Shown: positions 6,695-13,465, counted from the first letter of the stretch. The stretch: DNA of 19,453 bases from Thermoplasmata archaeon (GCA_020350865.1 CP070726.1:1951030-1970482); one strand, 5' to 3'. The notes: generated by a model from the letters alone, not told the origin. Translations and numbers: made by a program.

Positions 6695-7126
6695 TTATCC
6701 TCCCCAAATCTGCATTCTCTGCTGCAGAAATGGGAACAGCTTTTCAAATTTCAGTTCACCATCGTGTAGACCTATCAACCCCCGGTTGTAAATCGTGAAC
6801 TTGTATTCCCCTCTGGGAGTTGCAATGGTTATCTTCCCGGTCCTGAAGGCAGTGGGTTTTTTCACCAGGAATCGTAGGACCGCAGCATACGGTATGGCAT
6901 AATTCTTCTTGTTCGCAGATAATATCTGCTCGGGGACCTGCCCCCGCTTCTTGTCTGCGTCCCTCATGTTCATGAGGGCGTCGCCAAGAACCCCGCCCCA
7001 CAGCAGGTTGAGATAGTTTCCGGTTTTTGCCACGATCACCCTCTCCGATGTGAAGAACAGGGCGAATCTGGTGCCTAGCCCCTGGTACACGTTTACCAAA
7101 CCCAAGACATATTCTCCGTATTCCAT
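6695..7126 (-). CDS. Small soluble protein, possibly PH-like fold (unknown function)
   Basis: A 143-residue protein without a signal, cysteine or clear membrane segment. Its pattern of alternating beta strands resembles bacterial PH-like domains: FALFFTSERVIVAKTG at 21-36 (cf. the strand-turn 'T-x-x-R-V/L-I' of such domains), a hydrophobic stretch at 39-52, a short charged loop at 55-64, YAIPYAAVLRFLV at 76-88, KITIATPRGEYKFTIYN at 98-114, and a terminal helix at 125-138. The fold is inference from the pattern; the catalytic or binding role is unknown. AGAGGTAG lies 6 bases before the ATG. It lies 32 bases downstream of the two-TM zinc-ribbon gene, so it is probably cotranscribed with the caspase-like gene. 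Confidence 0.75.
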   Translation of the reverse strand: MEYGEYVLGLVNVYQGLGTRFALFFTSERVIVAKTGNYLNLLWGGVLGDALMNMRDADKKRGQVPEQILSANKKNYAIPYAAVLRFLVKKPTAFRTGKITIATPRGEYKFTIYNRGLIGLHDGELKFEKLFPFLQQRMQIWGG

Positions 7127-7158
7127 TCTATCTACCTCTTTTTTAAGATGCCTTCACC

Positions 7159-8001
7159 TCAATTCATCGAAACTGGAGGGGTGCCATGCACATTTTCATG
7201 CTCGGGCTGCCTGCGCCCGCATCTTATGCAGAAATTGGCTTTATTTATGATCTCCTTTCCGCAGAAAATACAGAATTTATTTTCGACTGCTGCTCCCACA
7301 AGGTTCATTGGGGGGGGCGGCGGCATCAGCGGGAATTGATAATGGACGGGAGGCGGCTTTTGGACATATGGCGCTCTCTTCCCAGATCGCGATGCCCTCC
7401 ATGTACTGCCTGCAATCAGCAAGAAGGCCAGCAGTATCACAAAGGTCCCGGGAGCATAGAATGCCATGGGGGAGGTCTCCGAATTCACGGTCCATATCCA
7501 GTAATCATCCCCACCTAGATTCATTATCCTGAGGGAAAGTACCAAAAAGACATTGTCCCCCTCGTCACCGACATCCTCCTTGGAGTACAGGTCGTCCACA
7601 GCATCTGGATTATCCAAAAGATATCCGTATTCATACCCCTGCGCCATCAGGTCCTTGAAATAATTGATATCATCCCTGTCAAGACCATCAGAATCATCCA
7701 AGATATCTCTGATCAAAGCCTTGTACACGATTTCACCGGACACGGTAACCTGATCGCCTTCGTCATATGACCTGTAATATCCGTATCCATTGGATCCTTC
7801 CCAGTCTTCTGTTATTTCCTCCATATTTTTCCATGTCAACGGCTGACCTGCAACTGCCAGCCCGATGATGAACAGCACAACCCCAAGGACGATTAATCCC
7901 TTGCCCTTCTTGGGTTGGGTTGAAGGGTAATGTGCTGATTTCGGGGGTGCCTGGGAGTAGTTCTGCATCTGGTACACATTGTTTCTCATATCCCGGTACA
8001 T
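7159..8001 (-). CDS. Two-TM membrane protein with C-terminal cytoplasmic zinc ribbon
   Basis: A 280-residue protein of unknown function. A basic segment KKGKG precedes the first membrane helix (about 35-52). An acidic loop of about 130 residues (53-180), including GDQVTVSGEIVYKAL at 82-96 that looks like part of a small beta domain, is predicted outside. A second helix at about 182-200 is followed by WRASRSGKR, then a Pro-rich linker and a zinc ribbon (Cys244, Cys247, Cys258, Cys261). The ribbon KFCIFCGKEIINKANFCIRCGRR closely matches the one at the N-terminus of the caspase-like protein (same KFCxFC, AxFCxxCGR spacing). A perfect GGAGGTGA precedes the ATG, 17 bases after the coiled-coil gene. 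Confidence 0.85.
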   Translation of the reverse strand: MYRDMRNNVYQMQNYSQAPPKSAHYPSTQPKKGKGLIVLGVVLFIIGLAVAGQPLTWKNMEEITEDWEGSNGYGYYRSYDEGDQVTVSGEIVYKALIRDILDDSDGLDRDDINYFKDLMAQGYEYGYLLDNPDAVDDLYSKEDVGDEGDNVFLVLSLRIMNLGGDDYWIWTVNSETSPMAFYAPGTFVILLAFLLIAGSTWRASRSGKRAPYVQKPPPVHYQFPLMPPPPPMNLVGAAVENKFCIFCGKEIINKANFCIRCGRRQPEHENVHGTPPVSMN

Positions 8002-8018
8002 TTCAATTCACCTCCTTT

Positions 8019-8417
8019 TCAATGTCCGATCACGCGTTCAAATTCCAGATGCTCTTCCAGCTTTTCCCTTTTCGTAATCTCGTTGTGAAGCTGTCTCCCC
8101 ATACTGCGGGTCCTTGAGAGAAACCTGGGCCTATCAATTTCCACCGTTCTTATCTTCCTCAATTTCTCGCCCAGGGTCTTCTTTATTGCCCCCAGCTCGA
8201 TTCTGAGGTTATTGATCTCATTTTCAATGGCCCAAAGCTCCTTTTCCTTCTGCCTGATGATTGCATTCTCTTCCCTGATCTCCTCCTCTAGTACCACTTT
8301 TGTCAGGTTCTCGGGCTCGCCGTCCTCGGTCAGCCATTCCTCGAGGGCTTCATCACCGGCTTCACCCTTCAACCACAGCTTCAAGGCCTGTTCCTTACTC
8401 TCGAACTTTTTATACAT
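8019..8417 (-). CDS. Soluble coiled-coil protein (unknown function)
   Basis: A 132-residue charged protein. Residues 1-35 contain an acidic stretch, including LKLWLKGEAGDEALEEWLTEDGEP, that may be a small helical domain. Residues 40-97 are a strong heptad-like coiled coil (EEEIREENAIIRQKEKELW and onward). The C-terminal part is basic (RPRFLSRTRSMGRQLHNEITKREK). There is no membrane segment and no cysteine. GGAGGTGAT lies 5 bases before the ATG, an excellent ribosome site. It sits 37 bases after the caspase-like gene and 17 bases before the two-TM gene, so it is surely in the same transcript. It could be an adaptor or scaffold. No function is recognised. Confidence 0.85.
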   Translation of the reverse strand: MYKKFESKEQALKLWLKGEAGDEALEEWLTEDGEPENLTKVVLEEEIREENAIIRQKEKELWAIENEINNLRIELGAIKKTLGEKLRKIRTVEIDRPRFLSRTRSMGRQLHNEITKREKLEEHLEFERVIGH

Positions 8418-8454
8418 ATTCTATCACCTCCTTTTCTCATTCCCTTATCGATCC

Positions 8455-9519
8455 TCACAATCTGAATGGTGAATTCGGGTTGCCGTCCTCCTCCTCGGGA
8501 TGCATGGTCAGTCCTGAATCTGCAGCATCGTTGACAGCCATGGGGTAGGCGTTCTGGTAGCATGTTTCCAGATCCTCGTATCCCTCCCCCTCAAGGCCCC
8601 ATTCCAGGAACCAGCGGGTCCACAGCCCGTTTCTGTATTTCCCATCGTCGATTCCTGATTCTGAATATCTGCATGTCTGGCTCACATACCGTCCAGGTCC
8701 GGAAACTTCGTCTAGGCCGCCGCTTGAGCATGTGTCGAAGAAGAAGAACATATGGTGGCTGTCATAACCGGAAAACCATTGTGCTAACTTCGTGTCCTTG
8801 ATGTCTTTTGTCCATGTGTACTTAGAGCTGTCTGAGGGGCACAGATATGAATGCCCGCTGTTGGAGCCACCATGTCCTGAGAAAACGAATGCCACATAAT
8901 CCCCCTCCTGCTCCTTCTCACCCACCATTGCGATGGTTCTGTTGATTTCATATCCTGTGGCCTCTTTGTCTGTTAATGTGTACACCTCGTACCCCTGATT
9001 TTCCAAGTATGCCGACCAGTCTCTTGCATCGTTGTCCGCATATCTCAGATCGTTGACGTACAAGTAATCAGATATCCCCACAACAATGGCGTATTTTGAC
9101 CTGTCCTGCGGCTCCTCGGGCTCGGGTTCCACCTCTTTTGGGGGCTCGGACCACTGACCGTATGCAAATGCGGCCATGCCGATTAATGCAAATACCGCAA
9201 CTACGCCTATCATCATATACCAGGGAGATTTGGTCCCCCTCTTGACCGCTTTCCTGTTACTGTAGGCGCCGTAATTGCCCGGCTGTGCACTTTGGCTCGG
9301 CGAGGGATAAACGGGTTGGGGTTCCCAATGATAGTGGACTGGTTCGTAATGCTCGTAAGTTAACCCTTCTTGGGTTTGTTTTCTCCCGCATTGGGAGCAG
9401 AAACCCGCATTTACGCGTATTCGTGCACAGCAGAATTTGCAGAATTTGTGCTGTTTTGGGCCATTATCATCGATAATGATCCAGCTCACATCCGATTCCG
9501 GGATTTCCGTTTTCCTCAT
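8455..9519 (-). CDS. Zinc-ribbon, transmembrane, caspase-like (peptidase C14) protein
   Basis: A 354-residue protein. Residues 27-46 form a zinc ribbon (Cys27, Cys30, Cys41, Cys44). A Tyr/Pro/His-rich linker leads to KRGTKSPW and one membrane helix at about 100-120, then an acidic Glu/Pro spacer. Residues 142-335 are a caspase-like domain: YAIVVGISDY (143-152), FSGHGG with catalytic His216, and FFFFDTCSSGG with catalytic Cys264. Caspase-fold peptidases cut after basic or acidic residues; specificity cannot be read here. Positive charges before the helix predict N-terminus in and protease out. I chose ATG at 9519 because AGAGGTG lies just upstream; the longer TTG at 9549 coincides with the predicted transcript start. 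It is the first gene of the six-gene minus-strand run. Confidence 0.92.
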   Translation of the reverse strand: MRKTEIPESDVSWIIIDDNGPKQHKFCKFCCARIRVNAGFCSQCGRKQTQEGLTYEHYEPVHYHWEPQPVYPSPSQSAQPGNYGAYSNRKAVKRGTKSPWYMMIGVVAVFALIGMAAFAYGQWSEPPKEVEPEPEEPQDRSKYAIVVGISDYLYVNDLRYADNDARDWSAYLENQGYEVYTLTDKEATGYEINRTIAMVGEKEQEGDYVAFVFSGHGGSNSGHSYLCPSDSSKYTWTKDIKDTKLAQWFSGYDSHHMFFFFDTCSSGGLDEVSGPGRYVSQTCRYSESGIDDGKYRNGLWTRWFLEWGLEGEGYEDLETCYQNAYPMAVNDAADSGLTMHPEEEDGNPNSPFRL

Positions 9520-9571
9520 CTTTTTCACCTCTTGTGCTTCATACTCCAAAATACATTATGAAAAATCACTC

Positions 9572-9579
9572 CTTTATAA
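9572..9579 (-). promoter_or_regulatory. TATA box of the caspase-like operon
   Basis: The minus strand reads TTATAAAG, placing the transcript start near 9549 and leaving a leader of about 30 bases with AGAGGTG before the ATG at 9519. Confidence 0.6.
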
Positions 9580-9594
9580 CCAGAAGAACATCTG

Positions 9595-9615
9595 TTACGT
9601 ACAATTGCTACGTAA
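9595..9615. promoter_or_regulatory. Candidate shared operator: TTACGTA-N7-TACGTAA inverted repeat
   Basis: A perfect 7-base inverted repeat with a 7-base spacer (CAATTGC) lies in the divergent region between the caspase-like operon and the two-TM gene. Its centre (9605) is midway between the centres of the two TATA boxes (about 9575 and 9635). This symmetry suggests one dimeric regulator acting on both promoters. The binding protein is unknown. The nearby winged-helix gene is one candidate. Confidence 0.5.
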
Positions 9616-9631
9616 AAAAGTTTCATCAGGT

Positions 9632-9639
9632 TTTAAATA
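9632..9639 (+). promoter_or_regulatory. TATA box of the divergent two-TM gene
   Basis: TTTAAATA here predicts a transcript start near 9661, immediately before the AAGGTGGG ribosome site and the GTG start at 9673. Confidence 0.55.
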
Positions 9640-9672
9640 GTATGAGTCAATGAAATTAAGGTGGGAAACACT

Positions 9673-10545
9673 GTGAAAGATGAGGATGCCGACAGGACTG
9701 TTATTGCCATTGAGAATCCTATAGGCGCGGTTTTCGACCTAACCGAGAAGATGAGCAAGGAATTCCCCGAGATCAATAAAAAATTCGAGGCGACTTTTCT
9801 TTTCGGAATGATAGTGTCAGCAATTCTCATATTGGCCTTTGCAGGCCTTGCAATACTCTGTTTGTACCTGGGGATCTTCGAATTAGCGATTCTAGCCCTT
9901 ATCCCCATCGCATTGAGCTCCATCATGGCCATATTGCTGATAAGGTCCTACAGAGGATGGACTCACCTGAAAAACTTCTTTGCAAGGAGATACAACGCCA
10001 TCCAGGCGGTACAATACAGCAATCCAGTTGTGCCTGTCCCCCCCGGAAAAACACTTGCGGACCGCTTCCTCACCCATCTGTGGTATTCTTACCCGAGATT
10101 ACAGACCCTAATAAAAACCGACCCCCAGGCCATCCAGGTGAAATCTAACCAGAATGACAGTATCAATTACTTTGATGCGTATATTCAGCAAAAACCCGAT
10201 TCCACGTGGCAGTATCTCGGCTCGGGAAGCCCGGGATATGGGTTCTACATAAAATCTTTTGATCATATGCCGTCAATTGAGGATATAAAAATACTTGAAC
10301 AGAAGGTGCAGGAGATATCCTTACAGTCCTCCATTCCTCCCAGCAGGGCAGTGGCCCTTTTCAGAATCAGCAATTATTTCGGTGAATTGGACCAGGATAC
10401 CTACGATTATCTGATCAACCACTCAATCACGGTAAGAATGAAAAAGAGAGAGTATAAATGTCCGATCCAGGCGGTGATAGAGATGGAGGATAACAACTAC
10501 GATTTCATCCCCTTGATTCCCACCGTACCTAACGAACTGCCCTGA
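9673..10545 (+). CDS. Two-TM protein with large cytoplasmic C-terminal domain (unknown function)
   Basis: A 290-residue protein that I do not recognise. After a short soluble N-terminus, two adjacent membrane helices (about 43-66 and 68-90) form a hairpin, followed by RSYRGWTHLKNFFARRY. That basic stretch places the roughly 190-residue C-terminal part in the cytoplasm. That part has mixed alpha/beta character (YFDAYIQQKPDSTWQYLG; GYGFYIKSF; AVALFRISNYFGELDQDTYDYL) and no cysteines. I chose GTG at 9673, since AAGGTGGG at 9658-9665 lies 7 bases before it; GTG at 9661 in the same frame is possible only for a leaderless mRNA. It is divergent from the caspase-like operon across a symmetric dyad, suggesting shared control. 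Its 3' end overlaps the convergent winged-helix gene by 17 bases. Confidence 0.8.
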   Translation: MKDEDADRTVIAIENPIGAVFDLTEKMSKEFPEINKKFEATFLFGMIVSAILILAFAGLAILCLYLGIFELAILALIPIALSSIMAILLIRSYRGWTHLKNFFARRYNAIQAVQYSNPVVPVPPGKTLADRFLTHLWYSYPRLQTLIKTDPQAIQVKSNQNDSINYFDAYIQQKPDSTWQYLGSGSPGYGFYIKSFDHMPSIEDIKILEQKVQEISLQSSIPPSRAVALFRISNYFGELDQDTYDYLINHSITVRMKKREYKCPIQAVIEMEDNNYDFIPLIPTVPNELP

Positions 10546-10930
10546 GGGCGGATGGCAGCTCCCTGTACTTATAAGCCTCCCTGAGCTGAGGGCCGAACAA
10601 TTTCGCATAAAACTCGTTGAATTTTCGAATGTGCATTATTCCCTCTTTCGTTATTTTGATGCTGTAACCCCTCTCTTCCTTGACGATTCTGATGAATCCA
10701 TCCTCCTCTAAATCTTTAAGAACCTTGTTGGTCATTTTATGATTGGAGCGTATTTCGTGCATGATGTCTGCTTTTGTTACTCTGTAATCGATTGTACCTA
10801 AAATGTTATCGACCTTTTCTCCCAAACCGGGTTGGTATAAATCGATGCCCATGGCAGAAACCAGTCGATTAAGGGTAATGCAGCAGTAGAATTTGTAATC
10901 CTTGTATCTTTTGCCCTCCTGAGGAACCAT
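10529..10930 (-). CDS. Winged-helix DNA-binding protein (transcription regulator)
   Basis: A 133-residue protein with a winged helix-turn-helix at about 48-100: VTKADIMHEI (51-60), the recognition-helix region MTNKVLKDLEEDGFI (66-80), and the wing RIVKEERGYSIKITKEG (81-97). A C-terminal helix at 100-125 (HIRKFNEFYAKLFGPQLREAYKY) may be a dimerisation arm. It is an archaeal-style PadR/MarR-like small regulator; no ligand domain is present. The ribosome site AGGGG lies about 7 bases before the ATG, and a TATA box at 10981-10989 precedes it. A palindrome next to that TATA suggests self-regulation. It is the best local candidate to bind the dyad at 9595-9615, which is inference. Confidence 0.8.
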   Translation of the reverse strand: MVPQEGKRYKDYKFYCCITLNRLVSAMGIDLYQPGLGEKVDNILGTIDYRVTKADIMHEIRSNHKMTNKVLKDLEEDGFIRIVKEERGYSIKITKEGIMHIRKFNEFYAKLFGPQLREAYKYRELPSALRAVR

Positions 10931-10972
10931 TATGACCCCTAACTCATTTTCTCTTTGAGGGTGGCTTACAAT

Positions 10973-10989
10973 TAGAATTCTATTTATAT
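10973..10989 (-). promoter_or_regulatory. TATA box with adjoining TAGAATTCTA palindrome, winged-helix gene promoter
   Basis: The minus strand has ATATAAATA at 10981-10989 followed by the perfect 10-base palindrome TAGAATTCTA at 10973-10982, overlapping the TATA edge. A repressor bound there would block TBP/TFB, consistent with autoregulation. The element ACAGAAAGATATA spans its upstream edge. Confidence 0.5.
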
Positions 10990-11105
10990 CTTTCTGTCAA
11001 AAGTATGAGGTGGGTGGGAAAGCGGTATTTCGCCCGATTCCTACCCCAAACCCTAAATAAATGCCCATATAATCCCGCGCAAAAGGTGCATTTTTACCAA
11101 AAAAC

Positions 11106-11112
11106 CTTTTAT
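11106..11112 (+). promoter_or_regulatory. TATA-like box for cca
   Basis: CTTTTAT is centred 29 bases before the ATG at 11138. No ribosome site precedes the ATG, so the cca mRNA is probably leaderless. Confidence 0.5.
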
Positions 11113-11137
11113 CAACCTTCACTCATCACCGCTATAC

Positions 11138-12478
11138 ATGGACATTGAAGAGGAAGTGCTAGTGCGGATTATGCCGGGAGCAGATGAGAACAAGCGAATA
11201 GCTGAAGTGGTGGAGAAGGTTAAAGTAAATATACTTGAGAGTGCCGGTACCTTGGGTGTGGAAGTCGAACCCCTATTGGTGGGCTCTGTGGCCAAGGACA
11301 CCCACCTTTCAAATCCAGATATCGATATCTTCGTCTTGTTCCCACCGAGCACTAGAAGAGATGAACTTGAACGGTATGGACTGGACATTGGGAAGGCCGT
11401 ATTGGATGATTTCGAGGAGCGGTATGCAGAGCATCCTTATGTAAGGGGCACCCTTGACGAGCTGAGTGTGGAAATCGTTCCTTGCTTTCGAATCGAGGAC
11501 CCTTCCCAGAGAATGAGCGCAGTGGATAGAACCCCATTCCATACCGCCTATGTGATAAACCATCAGAATGAGGGGCATAAAGACCAGATAAGGCTGTTAA
11601 AGCAGTTCCTGAAGGGCATCGGCATCTACGGTGCCGAGGCCGAAGTAGAGGGTTTCTCGGGGTATCTATGCGAGCTGTTAATCCTTTACTACGGTAATTT
11701 CAGAAATGTGGTTTTGAATGCCAAAGATTGGAAGAAGGGCACTGTTATTGCCTTCAATGAAATGGCGCATGGTGAATTCAATGAGAGTCTTGTTGTAATA
11801 GACCCGGTGGACCCTGGGAGGAACGTGGCCTCTGCACTTTCGGAGGAAAATTTTGCCCTCTTCATTCATGCTTGTATGGAATATCATGATAACCCGAAGT
11901 TGGAATTCTTCTTCCCCGGCGATATAGTTCCCGAGAATTTGGAGGACCTCAGACAAAAGTTGGAGGAACGGGGAACCTGCGTGCTGGGCATTTCATTCCC
12001 TGCACCTAAGACGCTCTCAGATATCCTGCATTCACAGCTTCGCAAGGCCGTGAGGGCCATCGGAAAGGTATGTCACATGTACGGATTCGGAATTATCGGT
12101 TCGATGTACTTCGTGGACAGAGGAGTGCTCATGCTCTTCGAATTCGAGATCTTTTCTCTTCCCACAATCAAATCCCATAAAGGTCCCCCGGTATGGCATC
12201 CCAATGCATTTGATTTCAGGGAAAAATGGATTGCCCATGAAAAGGTTTCAAGCGGGCCCTACATAAAAAATGGTAATTGGTATGTGGATATCGAAAGGGA
12301 GTTTACCAATGCAAAGGAGCTCATCGAAGCAAAACTCACTTCACTCAACCTGGGCAGGCACATCAACCAATCAATAATGGAAGGCTATGGTATTTTGGTC
12401 AATGATGAGCTCGTTCAAGAACGCTTTGCACCGTGGCTTACCGTTTTCTTCAATAAGAAATTCAGATGGGAATACTAG
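11138..12478 (+). CDS. cca: CCA-adding tRNA nucleotidyltransferase (archaeal class I)
   Basis: A 446-residue archaeal CCA-adding enzyme, which adds or repairs the 3' CCA of tRNA without a nucleic acid template. The nucleotidyltransferase motif is complete at 48-65: VGSVAKDTHLSNPDIDIFV with Gly49-Ser50, Asp61 and Asp63. The third carboxylate site reads VEIVPCF, so it is Glu112 where the well-studied Archaeoglobus enzyme has Asp110. The central domain (DRTPFHTAYVINH at 129-141, IRLLKQFLKGIGIYG, GFSGYLCELLILYYG) and the C-terminal tail-binding region match the family. It is cytosolic. The gene ends 2 bases before the convergent membrane-protein gene. A tRNA-Arg without encoded CCA lies 1 kb away, consistent with the need for this enzyme. 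Confidence 0.97.
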   Translation: MDIEEEVLVRIMPGADENKRIAEVVEKVKVNILESAGTLGVEVEPLLVGSVAKDTHLSNPDIDIFVLFPPSTRRDELERYGLDIGKAVLDDFEERYAEHPYVRGTLDELSVEIVPCFRIEDPSQRMSAVDRTPFHTAYVINHQNEGHKDQIRLLKQFLKGIGIYGAEAEVEGFSGYLCELLILYYGNFRNVVLNAKDWKKGTVIAFNEMAHGEFNESLVVIDPVDPGRNVASALSEENFALFIHACMEYHDNPKLEFFFPGDIVPENLEDLRQKLEERGTCVLGISFPAPKTLSDILHSQLRKAVRAIGKVCHMYGFGIIGSMYFVDRGVLMLFEFEIFSLPTIKSHKGPPVWHPNAFDFREKWIAHEKVSSGPYIKNGNWYVDIEREFTNAKELIEAKLTSLNLGRHINQSIMEGYGILVNDELVQERFAPWLTVFFNKKFRWEY

Positions 12479-12480
12479 TC

Positions 12481-13179
12481 TCAATTGACGTTGAAAACCC
12501 CAGTTTTTGAAACCGGATTGTCATTCACATCCTTTGCCTTGATTTCGTATTCGTATCTTCCTATGTCCTGAGGTGAAAATCCATAGAAGTACCTATCCTC
12601 TTTAGAATTGGTCATACTCGCACCGCCTACAGGGGTGATTTCCACATCATTCGCTTTGAGAAATATTCTTATGGTATCCCTATCAACTTTTACATTGTCC
12701 CGAATGGTGGCGTTTATGCTGACATTCATACCGACCGTGATGTTGTTGGATTCGTTGTGCAATGTCCACATTCCAGGAGACGACTCGAAATATACACCCA
12801 CGCTCTTCACTGTGGGGCCGGCAGAATCCGAGAACGGTGGATTTGTGAGAAGAATCCAAATAGCAAGCCAGGTAAAGAAGTACATTATGATGTTACCCGC
12901 CCATTGTTTTTTTTCAATTTGGGATGTATCGATGCGGATCAGCGGATAAATATGTCTGAGAAAAACCACTGCAACGATACCGAGCAAAGCCCCCAAGGCC
13001 GCATCTGTGAATGTCAGGCCGAATGATGCGATCCCGATTAGAGCGGCATACCCCACGGTGACAAGCAGGGTCTTTGTTTCCCTCACCTCCTTTCTCAGGA
13101 ACTCCTCCTCTTCGAATTCGGGAGGAATGTACTCGTATTTTTCCTTTTCTTCTTTTACTTTCTTCCTTTTCTTTGCCAT
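12481..13179 (-). CDS. Three-TM membrane protein with external Ig-like C-terminal domain
   Basis: A 232-residue protein without a recognised function. A Lys/Glu-rich cytoplasmic N-terminus (MAKKRKKVKEEKEKYEYIPP) is followed by two adjacent membrane helices at about 36-54 and 56-76, a loop with IRIDTSQIEKK, and a third helix at about 95-112. Residues 120-232 are predicted outside and look like an Ig-like beta-sandwich (VKSVGVYFESSPG; VSINATIRDN; YEYEIKAKDVNDNPVSKTG) with N-glycosylation sequons NES, NIT and NAT. The start is ATG at 13179, because a TATA-like TTTTAT lies 28 bases upstream and no ribosome site is present (leaderless). The longer frame to 13230 would include the promoter. Confidence 0.8.
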   Translation of the reverse strand: MAKKRKKVKEEKEKYEYIPPEFEEEEFLRKEVRETKTLLVTVGYAALIGIASFGLTFTDAALGALLGIVAVVFLRHIYPLIRIDTSQIEKKQWAGNIIMYFFTWLAIWILLTNPPFSDSAGPTVKSVGVYFESSPGMWTLHNESNNITVGMNVSINATIRDNVKVDRDTIRIFLKANDVEITPVGGASMTNSKEDRYFYGFSPQDIGRYEYEIKAKDVNDNPVSKTGVFNVN

Positions 13180-13204
13180 GTCAATTTGGGTAAGGAAGAA
13201 GGGC

Positions 13205-13210
13205 ATAAAA
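13205..13210 (-). promoter_or_regulatory. TATA-like box for the Ig-like-domain membrane protein gene
   Basis: The minus strand reads CTTTTATGCC centred 28 bases before the ATG at 13179. This matches leaderless transcription and fixes the start codon. Confidence 0.45.
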
Positions 13211-13337
13211 GTTTTTCCCGGAATGGACATTACTCATCAGAAATACACCCAATTAAAAAAGGGGCATCTCATATTCTATTTAGCTTTGTTTCGATAGCCC
13301 TTAGTAGTAGACATTATAGAAGAATACAATTTTCGAG

Positions 13338-13441
13338 CAGGGCAGGGCGAGTTTCTTTTTGACCCACTTTCCGAAGAAAATCGAATGATTTTCGAGGCAC
13401 AGGGGAATCTCTGATTCCCCGCAGTTTCTTTGCGAGCCCTG
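13338..13441. other. Structured intergenic element: two perfect hairpins inside a longer stem
   Basis: GAAAATC-GAAT-GATTTTC (13376-13393) and GGGGAATC-TCT-GATTCCCC (13402-13420) are adjacent perfect hairpins. CAGGGC (13338-13343 or 13343-13348) can pair with GCCCTG (13436-13441) to enclose both. The element lies just beyond the tRNA-Arg terminator and upstream of the Ig-like-protein gene. No gene is seen here. It could be a small RNA, a mobile-element relic or a processed 3' trailer. Confidence 0.4.
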
Positions 13442-13465
13442 GCCAGCGGAGAAAATTGCACAAAG

